This document shows, piece by piece, positions 13,449 through 25,639 of a DNA stretch of 64,000 nucleotides. Source of the stretch: Carya illinoinensis. Lineage: Eukaryota; Streptophyta; Magnoliopsida; Fagales; Juglandaceae. The first letter of the stretch is position 1; each line of letters opens with the position of its first letter. The notes under the pieces were generated by a model. The model was given only the letters and a program-made list of their open reading frames with translations. It was not told the DNA's origin and did no database searches. Position numbers and translations under genes: made by a program. The stretch covers positions 28,584,967-28,648,966 of the forward strand of contig NC_056758.1 of NCBI RefSeq assembly GCF_018687715.1, read 5' to 3'.

Positions 13449-16400
13449 GGGAAACGGGTTTCTATACTTCGTGTTTTATTTTGTTTGTTCTCTATTTAAT
13501 TTTTGGTTCTGTACAGGCAGGTTCCAGGAATGAAGCAGAAACGTTTGTACAAGAATTATACCCAGCTCCTGAAAGGATCGGACAGCTCCATCCTCCGAAA
13601 CGAGCGGCGAAGAAGCAGAGAGACCAAAAAGTTTTGGGTTTCACTACGATAATGTCACTCCGTCTCTCTCCAAAATCTCTATAAACTCTGTGCGCTCTTT
13701 TTTTTTTCCCCTACCTCGTGTGTTCGGGTGCAGGACTTCTTTGTGCTTTATTAATTTTTTAGAAAAATAAGAGAAATATAATTCTTTTTATAATATTTTA
13801 TATAATTATATTTTAAATGAAAGACTTTCTTATAAAATAATTTATAAAAATAATATTAATTCTTATAAATATTTTTATTTTAAATTTGATTATATAAAAA
13901 ATTATACATATATTTTTACTCGTTAATCAATTTTTTAAATGTATTTTTAGCATCCGAACCTATTCTGCCAGCTTGTTAAGAGAAAATTTTAAACCATTTT
14001 TACAATATATTATTAAAAGTATATAAAAGAAAATTAAATAAAATTTATTGAGACTAATAAAAATGAATACACAGTCAAAATCTTATAGACTATATTATAT
14101 ATTTTTTTTATAAATCTCTATTTTAATTTTTATTAAAAAAATAGTTTTTAGTTTTATTTTTTGGATTTTTACTGAAATTTAGACAAATGATTGAATGAAA
14201 AAGTTTTTTTCATCGAAAAATGTTTAATTATTTTATTTTTAAAAAAATATATATTAAAATAATTAAGTTAAAAAATAAATAAAAGTGATAAATTTAAGAC
14301 AGTAAACTAAGGCTGAAGTAGACGGCCGAGGGAAGGAGTAACCGACACATGGGGGAGCTCCCGCGAAACTACGCATATGTCCTTAGATTTAAAATTGAGT
14401 CTTCTCTGGTATTGCAGGCCCGACGCTGGGGACAAATGTGTCATTTGGTGTGCTGGAGCCTGGTGGTTTGCAACTTCAACGGCGAAGGCAAAATGCCGTT
14501 TGTTATTGGTCGGTCGGTCTGTGTTTCTTTCAGAGTGGTTGATGTTGAGCCATACAAGATTGGGCATGCATTGCATATAATTTTCATGCATTTCCATTCG
14601 GTTACTCCAAGGCTACATAGCTTTAGCTTAGCTTCGACTCTCTTTTTACTTTTCTTTTTTCTTTTTTTTTTTAAGCTTTTTGTGGTGGGGGCCAGAACTT
14701 TGTGCACTAAATTGTGCCTTGTTTTGTCTCGTGTTGGCTTCTTTCATTTGCATACGTAGTGGGTTTAATAAAAAAATGTGTTCAAAGACAATGATCAAGT
14801 CCACGAAGATGTAATCGGATTTTAATACAATTTTTTTAAAAAAATCTCAAATAAGCCACCATTAAATATTTGGTAAGAAAGTAGATCTTTAAAGAATAGA
14901 TTTTTCTTATTTTTTTTAAGTGAAATTCACTTTTTTATAATGAATAGTATGAAATTTATATAAATCATTTCTCAGATTTAGAAGATTCATCTATATATTC
15001 ATACTTAAGGGTATAACCGGTCCGGTTCGGTCCGGTTTTAGACAAAATTAAGACTGAACTGGTATGTATCGATTTTATATTTTTCAAAACCGAATACGTA
15101 CCGATGATTCTCCTAAACCAGTACTTTGGTTTTATGGGTTTCTGGTCCAATTTTTTATTTTAATATTATATATTATATATTAGTATATTATAGTATATAA
15201 TACTATAGTGATAATATATTATAATATATTATAATTATATTATAGACTATAATGATATTATATAATACATAATATAATGATATATTATAATATATTATAA
15301 TATATAGTGATATAGTATTATTATAAATATTAATATGTACTATATAATATTAGTATAACTATTAATACAATAAATAAAATGATATAAGATTTTAAAATTT
15401 AATATTATATTAATTAGTAATTTATCATATAATATAAAATTATTTTATATATAATTATATATTATATATAAATATTATATACAATAGAAAAATTAAAATA
15501 TATATATATAAACTGGTCCGGTCCGGTTTTAGAAAAAAAAGAGCCAAATCAATTTTGATTAGTTTTTAAAAAAATGAAATCGATACTAGACCAAACCAAA
15601 CTTGAAATAGGACCAATCCTATCGGTTATGTCCGGTCCAGTCTGATTTTACCAATTTACCGATTTTTTTTTATATCCCTATCCATACTTCCTAAATTTGC
15701 CTAAGCACTTCTCAATCCAATCATTTTTTTCAGTTTTCAACTTGGAGGAAACAAGATTACGAAACCAAGACATGTTGGGAGACTTCCGTAGAAGGCTATA
15801 GTTTTCTTTATTTTTCAGATTTTTGAGGGGTCGATGTCACGCCCACCTTCGATCTTGTCTATCTACATATTATCTTTATGTTTAGACTTTTTCACGTTAC
15901 TATCGTCTCATCTATTCTTAACAGTACCGGAGTGACATGTTAATGTCACACACATATGATATTATTAACGTCAAATATTAATTTCTGTCACATCAATCAT
16001 AATAAAAAATATATATTATACTTGATTATTTGCTAAATAAGCAAAGTTAGATAAATATTATACTAAGTAATAGGAGTATAATTTCCTTTTTATTATACAG
16101 TCACTATGGTGTTAAGAAAAATAAAGGCTCCAATACTCTGAACGGTCCTAAGGGAATCTAATACAGCCTAAATCGAGCATTATTGTGTCACCTTTTACAC
16201 TTTTTCCTAAAAAAGATAATGCTTTGCTAAAGCAATGGCTCCCTTTTTTTATATTTTGGGAATTTTGAGTATCAATTTTAAGTCTAATCGGAACGAATAT
16301 TAAAATTTCAAAAAGTCATGGAAGCTGACGTGTAATCAAAGACTTTTACGCTTTTTTTTTTTTTTTTTTTTGGTTCTTGTTTCCATATGTGGACAGAGTT

Positions 16401-17084
16401 TGGGGACGGCCAATAGGAAGGTAGGATATTCCTGAGTCGATCGGGGAGGGCCCGGCTTCGGTCATTGGTTGGGGGTGGGGGCGTGGGGGTGGTTCGGGGG
16501 AGGTCTCTGGGCTATGGAAATATACGGCGCCTAGCCTTCCCGATCGCTTTCTTTGGTGATATCATTTTGGCAGCATTGACGGTTCTTATGCTTCGTATAA
16601 GAACATAATTTAATTGAAAATTATATGCTTTTTATTATATTACATTAAATAATCAAACCCACCACCTTCAAAGCCACCAATCTTATACCTCGTCATGTTA
16701 TTCCATAAATATGGTGTTGAAAATAAGAAAGGAAAATATTTTAAATATAAAAAAATTTTATAAACTGATGGAGGTTGATATAATACGTCATATTGTAAAA
16801 TTATTTTTATTATAAAACATATCTAATAAATTTTATAAAATCACATCGATTTATAAATTTATTTTAATATAATTTTTTTTTATGTATGTAACAGTTGTCA
16901 TTAAGAAAATGCTTGAGAAAATCAACATAAAGTAAACTAAAACTAAGGTTTTTTAATGTGAGACAAAAGTCGACCTTCACGACTTATAATTAGGAGACTA
17001 CTAATCATAGAATACGTCTCATTGGGCCATATAAGTCACAAAAACTATCAATTCTCAGTGGATCTGTTTAATTTCAATTGATTT
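13449..17084. other. Intergenic region between CCCH gene and copia element
   Basis: 13449-13690 is probably the 5' leader and promoter of the CCCH gene (minus strand). 13750-14290 is AT-rich. 14307-14760 has overlapping open frames on both strands without any recognisable domain. 15007-15680 is a repeat. 16390-16560 is a GC-rich patch in otherwise AT-rich DNA. 16600-17084 is AT-rich and shows no gene. Confidence 0.55.
15007..15680. mobile_element. Non-autonomous element with ACCGGTCCGGT subterminal motifs
   Basis: Left end AAGGGTATAACCGGTCCGGT; right end reads TATATCCCTA, so the outer bases AGGGTATA/TATATCCCT are inverted. Both subterminal zones carry GGTCCGGTTTT-type motifs (15020-15045, 15515-15530, 15630-15655) around an almost pure AT core. 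There is no coding capacity. The superfamily cannot be assigned by eye and target duplication is unclear. Confidence 0.5.
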
Positions 17085-17468
17085 TGTAAGTAATAGAGAA
17101 AATAGTACTGATAAGCAGAGAGAGAGAATTGCACATGGAAGTTTCTAAAATGGAGAGAGGAATCGTGCTCAGCAATTTATTCCTGGAAGATGTACAGTGC
17201 TGCTACTTTATACACGGTTTTCTAACAGAATAAGATTCTTCCTAAAATTATAATACAGCTCATCTAGAAGATATTACCAAGAATAAAAATAATAAGAGCA
17301 AAATAAAACAAATACAAATGATTTATCCTTTATCTAAATAGACTAAGGCATCTGGGCGACTTGTAGAAATGGGAGGAGGAGAGTATGTGGCAGCTTGATC
17401 ATGGGCTTTGCTATCTTGAGGCTGGGCTTGTGTAGATGGATTTTAGGCCTCATGTTCATTGTCTAATA
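17085..17468 (-). repeat. Copia 3' LTR (left copy)
   Basis: Direct repeat of 26677-27060. On the plus strand it begins TGTAAGTAATAG and ends GTCTAATA. In element orientation the LTR therefore starts TATTAG and ends TTACA, so only one end shows the usual TG...CA. The boundary is set by the GATTT target duplication and by the adjacent polypurine tract (17469-17477). Confidence 0.93.
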
Positions 17469-18613
17469 GCCCCCCGCAAGATGGAGAGTAGAGATTTACT
17501 ACTCCCATCTTGGATAGGTGCAGCTGTAGTAGATGGGCAGGCAATGCTTTGGTGAAGATGTCTGCCAATTGAGCTTGTGAGAGAACATGAGAGGTGATGA
17601 TACTACCTTCTTGAATTTTATCTCGGACGAGGTGGCAATCCAACTCGATGTGTTTGGTTCTTTCGTGAAAAACTGGATTTGCGGCGATGTGTAAGGTCGC
17701 TTGATTGTCACAATATAGCATGGCAGCTTGTGGATGTGAAACCTGCAAGTCAGTAAGTAAGAATCTGATCCAAGTAAGTTCAGAGCATGTGGATGCCATG
17801 GAACGATACTCGGCTTCAGCAGAAGAGCGAGAGACCACTGTTTGTTTCTTTGACTTCCAAGAAACAAGACATTTTCCAAGAAAAATGCAATAACCTGTGA
17901 CTGATCGACGTGTGTCGGGGCATGATGCCCAATCTGAATCACAATAGGCACTTAGCTATAATTGAGATGTAGAGGGAAGTAAAATGCCCTGACCAGGTGC
18001 AGTCTTGAGATATCTGAGAAGTTTGTGAGCTGTGGCCAGATGTGAAGATGTGGGGTGGTCCATGAATGTGCTTAAAAGCTGGACAGTGTAGCTGATATCG
18101 GGTCTTGTGATTGTGAGATACAATAGATATCCAACTAGTCTTCTATAAGGGCTGGGGTCTGAAAGGGGCTGCCCCGAATCCTTACTCAACTTGAAATTTT
18201 GTTCAAGGGGCAGCTTAAGTGGCTTACATCCAAGGGAACCAGAATCTGAAAGTATGTCTAATGCATACTTTCTTTGACATAAATGTATTCCTTTAGAGGA
18301 TCTTGCAACCTCTAAACCAAGAAAGTAATGTAAGCAACCAAGGTCTTTTATCTTGAAATGAGTGTGCAGAAAAATTTTGAGAGAAGTAATGGACTGTGAA
18401 CAGTTACTAGCCACAATGATGTCATCAACATACACCAACAAAGCAGTGAAAAAGGTGCCATCTGCTTTAGTGAAGAGACTATAGTCGGCTTTAGATTGCT
18501 TGAACCCAAAAGCAATGAGAGCAGAAGAAAACTTGGAGTGCCATTGTCTTGAAGCTTGTTTAAGGCCATAGAGGCTCTTAACTAACTTGCACACTTGGTG
18601 GGGTTCTCCTTTA
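17443..18613 (-). pseudogene. Copia pol: distal reverse transcriptase and RNase H
   Basis: Minus-strand reading from 18613 begins KGEPHQVCKLVKSLYGLKQA, directly continuing the PPGYT end at 23233. The catalytic YVDDI motif (LLVYVDDIIVAS) and LGLEVARSSKGI are present. RNase H residues follow as [25 protein letters not shown] and [15 protein letters not shown] frame break lies near 17840-17955 between the RT tail and RNase H. The terminal residues overlap the LTR start, as is usual. Confidence 0.92.
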
Positions 18614-18618
18614 GTATA

Positions 18619-20171
18619 TGTGACGCCCCCAAATTTTCGTTTGGGATTGGATGGACATTTGAAGCGTCGAGACATGCAACACAAGGTTACCTGCCCCCGT
18701 TCATGACATATAAGATACAATGTTCCTAACATACATCTAACATTATGCAATATTTGCAGCGGATAAATTTTTCTTTAGCAATACTATGCACCAAATTGAA
18801 AATATCCCAAATGCTTAAAACATACTTCATATATAAAGACCCATTGAACAACTAAGATCATAACACTAGTAAAAAATGCTTATAATCCAAAAAGTACTGG
18901 AGATGCAATTCCATCGTACAAGTAGTAATTTACGTTAACTATATTAACATTGACGTCGCATCGTCGCTCAGTCAACTGTGTCTAGTTGGTCAGCTCCGGA
19001 TTCTCCTTCAGGTCCTGTAATAAGATCTACCATTCAGAGGGAATGGTAGTTGGGACTACCAAAGTGAGATTTGATTACAAATCTCAGTAATGTTAACAAA
19101 AACTTCCACACAGGCTAATGATGCATGGATGACAGTAAAAGCATGAATGCTTAATCAAATTCATAAGTAATTAAAGCATAACTTGACGTACAATATAGCA
19201 TAACTGACATAACTTAAATTGAAACGTGAACTGAACTTGACTTGACATGAACTTCATCTGAAACTTGACTTATCATGAACGTGTTCTGAAACTTGACTTA
19301 ACATGAAAAATACATACTTCACAGTTGTTGTGGCCTCATGTATTCTACGTGTAAATACATACTCCACAGTTGTTGTGGTCCCATGCATTCTACACATCAC
19401 AATGCAGTTAAATACATACTCTACAGTTGTTGTGGCCTCATGTATTCTACGTATAAATACATACTCCACAGTTGTTGTGGCCCCATGTATTCTACACGTC
19501 ACAATGCAGTTAAATACATATTCCACAGTTGTTGTGGCCCCATGTATTATACGAAAATTTATTCTTTAACTGCTTCAATACATACTCCACAGTTGTTGTG
19601 GCCCCATGTATTCTATACGTCACAATTGTTGTGTCTCACGTAGTGTATGCGTCACAATTGTTGTGATCCCATACATAAATAATCAAGATGAAACGTGACT
19701 GGAATACGAAAGGACTGAAGCCCTGACGTAACATAACGTGACTTGAACATAACTTGAAATACATGACCAACTTGAGATAGAAACATTTCGTAACATGGCA
19801 TAACATATAATAGACAACATATTTAACATGACATATTCGCAACAGTGAATATTACATGACTTGACATATATGTAATAGATGACATACTTAGCATGACGTA
19901 CTTGTAATGTACAGCAATACATGACAGAATATATTATGTAACAGATAAAAACTGATGACGGAATAAATTCTGTATAATAAACAATTATGTGATAACTTGG
20001 CATGGCATGACATATATGATAACATACATACATACACTATAATTCCTTTATTTAGCACACATACACAGTAGACTGCTAGTAAGTTAAAAGCTAACTTACC
20101 TCGATCTCCGCATTTCTTATAAAACCTTAAGCACGATCACGAGAAATTGTAATTAGTGATTCTAAAAGCCC
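18619..20171 (+). repeat. 1553-bp tandem unit, copy 1
   Basis: Starts TGTGACGCCCCCAAATTTTC and ends TCTAAAAGCCC. Matches 20172-21650 closely through its whole length, with scattered substitutions and a different number of internal minisatellite units. Confidence 0.9.
19300..19675. repeat. Minisatellite in tandem unit 1
   Basis: Five or six repeats built on AAATACATACTCCACAGTTG with TTGTGGCCCCATGTATTCTA, alternately followed by an ACGTGT or CACGTCACAATGCAGTT spacer. The repeated reading frames on both strands (STVVVAPCIL or ATTTVEYVF type) are products of the repeat, not genes. Confidence 0.88.
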
Positions 20172-21655
20172 TGTGACGCCCCCAAATTTCCGTTTGGGAT
20201 TGGACGGACATTTGAAACGTCGAGACATGCAACACAAGGTTACCTGCCCCCGTTCATGACATATAAGATGCAATGCTCCTAACATGTATCTAACATTATG
20301 CAATATTTGCAGCGGATAAATTTTTCTTTAACAATACTATGCACCAAATTGAAAATATCCCAAATACTTAAAACATACTTCATATATAAAGACCCATTGA
20401 ACAACTAAGATTATAACACTAGTCCAAAATGCTTATGATCTAAAAAGTACTGGAGATGCAACTTCATCGTACAAGTAGTAATTTACGTTAACTATATTAA
20501 CATTGACGCCGCATCGTCACTCAGTCAACTGCATCTAGTTCGTCAGCTCCTGATTCTCTTTCAGGTCCTATAACAAGATCTACCATTCAGGGGGAATGGT
20601 AGTTGGGACTACCAAAGTGAGATTTGATTACAAATCTCAGTAAGTTAACAAAAACTTCCACATAGGCTAATGATGCATGGATGACAGTAAAAGCATGAAT
20701 GCTTAATCAAATTCATAAGTAATTAAAGTATAACTTGACGTACAATATAGCATAACTGACATAACTTAAATTGAAACGTGAACTGAACTTGACTTGACAT
20801 GAACTTGATCTGAAACTTGACTTATCATGAACGTGTTCTGAAACTTGACTTAATATGAAAAATACATACTCCACAGTTGTTGTGGCCCCATGTATTTTAC
20901 GTGTAAATACATACTCCACAGTTGTTTTAGCCTCATGCATTCTACACATTACAATGCAGTTAAATACATACTCCACAGTTGTTGTGGTCCCATGTATTTT
21001 ACGTGTAAATACATACTCCACAGTTATTGTGGCCTCATGTATTCTACACGTCACAATGCAGTTAAATACATACTCCACAGTTGTTGTGGCCCTATGTATT
21101 CTACGTGTCACAATTACTGTGTCTCACGTAGTGTATTTGTCACAATTGCTGTGACCCCATACATAAGTAATCAAGATGAAACGTGACTGGAATACGAAAG
21201 GACTGAAGCCCTGACGTAACATAACGTGACTTGAACATAACTTGAATACATGACCAACTTGAGATAGAAACATTTCGTAACATGGCATAACATATAATAG
21301 ACAACATATTTAACATGACATATTCGCAACAGTGAATATTACATGACTTGACATATATGTAATAGATGACATACTTAGTATGACGTACTTGTAATATACA
21401 GAAATACATGACAGAATATATTATGTAACAGATAAAAACTGATGACGGAATAAATTCTGTATAACAAACAATTACGTGATAACTTGGCATGGCATGACAT
21501 ATATGATAACACACATACATACATTATAATTCATTTACTTAGCACACATACACAGTAGACTGCTAGTAAGTTAAAAGCTAACTTACCTCGATTTCCGCAT
21601 TTCTTATAAAACCTTAAGCGCGATCACGAGGAACTGTAATTAATGATTCTAAAAG
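20172..21655 (+). repeat. 1.5-kb tandem unit, copy 2
   Basis: Starts TGTGACGCCCCCAAATTTCC directly after copy 1 and keeps collinearity to TGATTCTAAAAG near 21655, after which the sequence continues into unique DNA of the same element. Confidence 0.9.
20855..21165. repeat. Minisatellite in tandem unit 2
   Basis: Same repeat family as 19300-19675 with fewer units and different point changes, so unit number changed after or during the large duplication. Confidence 0.87.
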
Positions 21656-23232
21656 TTAGCACTAAATCACTAATAAATTGAAATATGAAAAATACTAACT
21701 TAAAGAGTAAAATTTTCATTTTACTCTCTGCATGTAGGAAAATGACCGTTTAATCCATAACTTAAGGATTTTGTATACTAATTTCAAAAGTTACCAAAAT
21801 TCATGTAAATTTTGTCCCCAACTCAAATATTAATTTAGAAAAATTTAAACATAATCACAATTATTAAAACTCCATAGGGCCGAAATTCTCATATGCTATT
21901 TCCATTGATTTTTTGTTTTTAATTTGTTTTGATTAACCTTTTGATCTATAACTTATAAAGATGTGATCTTCAAATCAAACCATCACATGATTTAAAAAGA
22001 TGTCCTAAAATATATATAAGCTTCTAATTCAAGATCACATGGTTAAAATTTAACCAAAACATAAATTTAGCCAAGAACATCCACACTTTGGCTTATCTGA
22101 ATATCTCTTTGCATAAAATTTCATATCTTTGAAACTAACATCAAATATCTTCAAAATAATAATATAACATGTATATAAGATGCTTATGATCCTCCAATAA
22201 AATTATCAAAGTCATTGGAATAGGTTTAGACCACCAAAGAGTTAAACTTTCTCAAAACAGAAACTATTTTTCCTCTTCCAGTTTCTAAGTTTCTAAATCT
22301 AAGAAAATCTTTCATCAAAACCTTTAATCATGCAAAAATCCTCAACCAATAATCATATATACATGTTAAAAATATTCCATAAAAATTTCGGACCAATATC
22401 TATCCATTAGCTTGGTCAAAAAGTCCAAACTATAACATATTCTCCAATTTATCTCCTAGAATGATCTTTCTATAGTTTATACAATATTTGACTGACCAAA
22501 TTATTTTCAAATAGGATAAATAAGATATCCACGTAAACTAGATTAAAAAAAGAACAACTTATATGAAGGATACTTTATGATAAAACACTTACAAAAGCTT
22601 CAAAATGGGCATGCAAAAGAACTCCTAAAAGCTGTCCGAGAGAGTGTTTGATATTCTTTTAATGGAAAGTGTAAATGAAGATAATTTCGTGGGTGGTGGC
22701 TGGAAATACTTATAGACGAGATATGAAAGAGGATAAGGCTGGAGTTAAGAGTTAAGTGTAAGTTTTTCCTACCCAAAATATCTATAAAAGATCATCTCAA
22801 GATATTTCTATCCAATAATATATACAAAAATCAGCTTAAAATATTTTTATCTAATAATATCTATAAATATCAGTTCAAGATATTTTTACCCAATAATATC
22901 CACGAAAATTAGCTCAAGATATTTTTATCCAATAATATCTACAGTTTTGAACAGACGTTTCGTCCGAAAATATGAAAAATAGTTATTGCGCCATAAGACC
23001 TTAAATAACCCACCGAGTCTAATGGCACAAACCATAATACATTTATACACTTCTAACTATCTCCAATAATCAAAACACACTTCTGATACCATAATGAGTA
23101 ATAATACTAACTATGTAATTAGACTAAAACCTATATGATTAATAGATTCGTGAAAACTTATAGAGTTTTCACGAGGTTCCTAAAGTCAATAAAAATTCCA
23201 CAATTGAATTTCTAACGGGCTGTTACAGTATA

Positions 23233-23574
23233 ACCCGGTGGTTTTCTCATGTAAATTTCCTCATCTAAATCACCATGTAGAAAAGCGTTATGTACATCAA
23301 ATTGATGTAAGGACCAGCCTTGTATTGCTGCCACAGATAAGAGAACCCGAACAGTTACTAGTTTAGCAACTAGAGAGAAGATTTCTATGTAGTCTATGCC
23401 TTCTTGTTGCGTAAAACCTTTAGCAACAAGTCTGGCTTTTAGCCTCTCAATGGACCCATCAGAGTTGAATTTAATTTTATAGACATACTTGCAATCAATG
23501 GTTTGTTTTCCAAGAGGTAAATCAGTGAGGATCCAAGTGTGGTTTTGTTCTAAGGCATTTAATTCAGTTTCCAT
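23233..23574 (-). pseudogene. Copia pol: proximal reverse transcriptase
   Basis: Minus-strand frame [20 protein letters not shown], then [50 protein letters not shown] and RKPPGYT: the N-terminal palm and fingers of copia RT, including the first catalytic Asp ([12 protein letters not shown]). It ends exactly at the GTATA duplication and continues in frame at 18613. Confidence 0.93.
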
Positions 23575-23583
23575 AGCTTGGCA

Positions 23584-24801
23584 CTAACCAGGATGCTTCA
23601 TGGCTTGCTTATAGGTGGTTGGTTCAGATATAGTGGAAATGGATGCTGAGAAAGCACTAAAAGATGGAGTAAATTTCTGATAAGATAGATAATGAGCAAG
23701 AGGGTGAGAAGTACCCGTGAGTTCTGTGCAAGACTTGGACAAAGATTGAGCTGGTTCATGAAGGGAGGCCTGCTTGCAGTGGAATTCTTGCAAGTATTGA
23801 GGTGCTCTCCTGAGTCTAGTGGATCGGCGAGGTGGTGGGGTAGGAGGAGAACTAGAAATTGAAGGAATAGGAGAGGGGGGGTCTGGTTGAGAGGTTAAAT
23901 CAGATTGTGAAGTGGGTGAGGGGGAGGCATCTGGAGGTGCGTGTAAAGAATGATCAAAAAGAGGAGTGGAGGCTGGAAAATCTAGGGAGTCGGGTAAAGA
24001 TTTAGTAAAAACCAGAGGTGAATGGTTAGTGGAGGAAGAAGTAAGGGAGGGAATTGTATGGAAAAGGAAAGATTGATTCATGAAATATGACGTCCCTAGA
24101 GATGAAAGTAGTTCTTGATTCAAGATCAAGGAGTTTGTATCCCTTAATACCAAAGGGATACCCAAGAAAAATACATGTGCGACCACGATGATCAAACTTC
24201 TTCCTACCTTGAGAGAGGGTAGAAGCAAAGCATAGTGAGCCAAAAATTTTCAGATGAGCATAAGTTGGTTTAGAATTGAATAAAAGCTCATATGGTGTTT
24301 TATTTTGAAGAAGAGGGCTCGGGGTCCTATTTATTAAATAGGTGGCTGTTAAAACACAGTCATTCCAATATTCAATTGGAAGACCAGTTTGAAATTTTAA
24401 AGCTCGAGCCACATTTAACAAATATTGATGTTTTCGTTCTACAATCCCATTTTGTTGGGGGGTGACAACACAACTTTTCTGATGAATGATGTCTTTGTTG
24501 TTGAAAAAATCAGTCATTTGAAATTCCCCCCATTGTCACTTCTTAAAATTTTGATTTTAAGATTGAATTGAGTCTTAATGAGATTGTAAAAAGATTCAAT
24601 GCATTTTCTAGTTTCAAATTTACTATGAAGGAGGTATAACCATGTACTTCTAGTAAAATCATCCACTATTGTCAAAAAATATTTGGACCCATCATATGCA
24701 GTTGTTGAGCACGGGCCCCATAAATCGCAGTGTATTATTTCAAAAGGAGAAAATGTTATGTGTTGACTAGTAGGAAAAGGTAGTCGATGTAACTTAGCCA
24801 T
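23584..24801 (-). pseudogene. Copia pol: integrase and linker
   Basis: Minus-strand pieces show integrase core residues IIHCDLWGPC, FLTIVDDFTRSTW and LRSDNGGNF, then [16 protein letters not shown] and [19 protein letters not shown], and the copia-typical [21 protein letters not shown] Ser/Pro-rich linker leads towards RT. A frame break at about 24515 and another at about 24060-24240 separate the pieces. Confidence 0.9.
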
Positions 24802-24899
24802 TGGACAAATATAACAAGGCAGGAAGAGATATGGTTCTTTACAATAGGATCATTGACCAAACTAAGACAAGGAAAAGATAGGTGACCTAGGCGACAATG

Positions 24900-25499
24900 T
24901 CAAAGGTCAGTAACACCAACATTGTTCAAAACAGAAGCTGAAATAGTGAAAGGGGGTGTTGAAAACTGTGAAAGTGTTGTGGCGAGACTTGAAGGAGAAA
25001 TTTCAGTTTGTAGCAAGTGGTAAAGGTCATCCCTCACTTCACCCTTCCCAATTGTTGTCCAAGAGAGAAGGTCCTGAATAAAACATAAATCAGAAAAGAA
25101 AATGAGGCAGCAAGTGAGTGAAGTAGCAAGTTTCTTAGCTGAAAGGAGATTAAAGGTGAAGGATGGAACACATAGAACATCAGTGAGGTAAATGGAAGCT
25201 GTGAGCTGCACATTACCGATGTGTGAGACAAGTACTTCAGTCCCATTTGGTAGTTTTACAATGTGAGAGATAAGTGATGTGGTAGAAGTGAACAAGGAGG
25301 GGCAACAAACCATGTGGTCTGTTGCGCCCGTGTCAATAATCCAAGGAAAAGTGTTGGATTGTAATGCATGGTGTGTGTGTGTGGATAATGAAAGAGATAT
25401 ACCTGCAAAGTTGGAATGAGGGGAAGGCAACTTGGACTGAATCTGATTAGCAGAGTGTTGACCAGCAATGGAAGCCTCCATTGGCTGAAGCAAAGCCAT
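24900..25499 (-). pseudogene. Copia pol: aspartic protease
   Basis: The active-site motif is FPWIIDTGATDHM, followed by IVKLPNGTEVLVSHIGNVQL and a cysteine-containing FNLLSAKKL region, as in copia proteases. The frame is open over 200 codons; it is separated from gag by frameshifts and a stop near 25500. Confidence 0.9.
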
Positions 25500-25639
25500 T
25501 AGTTGCTAAAATTGTGCCTTAGTTAAACCCACTTTGTCGTCACTGGTCTCCTCAAGTTGTGATGGATAAGATATGGAGGATTGGGTAGCTAACACCGTGG
25601 GGTTAGAAGCTTTGTTGAAAAATTTGTGACCCGAAGGAT

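Larger units (their letters stand above)
18614..23232. mobile_element. 4.6-kb TG...CA element inside copia RT (solo-LTR-like)
   Basis: The element proper is 18619-23227 (4609 bp), flanked by perfect GTATA copies (18614-18618, 23228-23232). Ends are TGTGACGCCC and GGGCTGTTACA, that is TG...CA with a short inverted repeat, as in LTRs. No protein domain of gag or pol is visible. The first 1553 bp (18619-20171) are tandemly duplicated by 20172 onward, followed by about 1.57 kb of unique AT-rich DNA (21655-23227). The simplest reading is a solo LTR of about 3 kb with a duplication of its first half; a truncated LTR next to a full LTR is also possible. Confidence 0.8.

Noticed and set aside
14307..14760. 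136-codon open frame on the plus strand with opposing frames
   Set aside because: No domain, ends in poly-T-coded Phe/Leu run; probably chance.
19254..21520. Repetitive open frames of 90-130 codons on both strands
   Set aside because: They follow the minisatellite period and AT-rich repeats; both strands are open and no start, domain or codon bias supports a gene.
18619..21655. A complete LTR retrotransposon with two LTRs at 18619 and 20172
   Set aside because: The two copies abut with no internal region, no primer site between them, and the GTATA duplication encloses 18619-23227, not 18619-21655.
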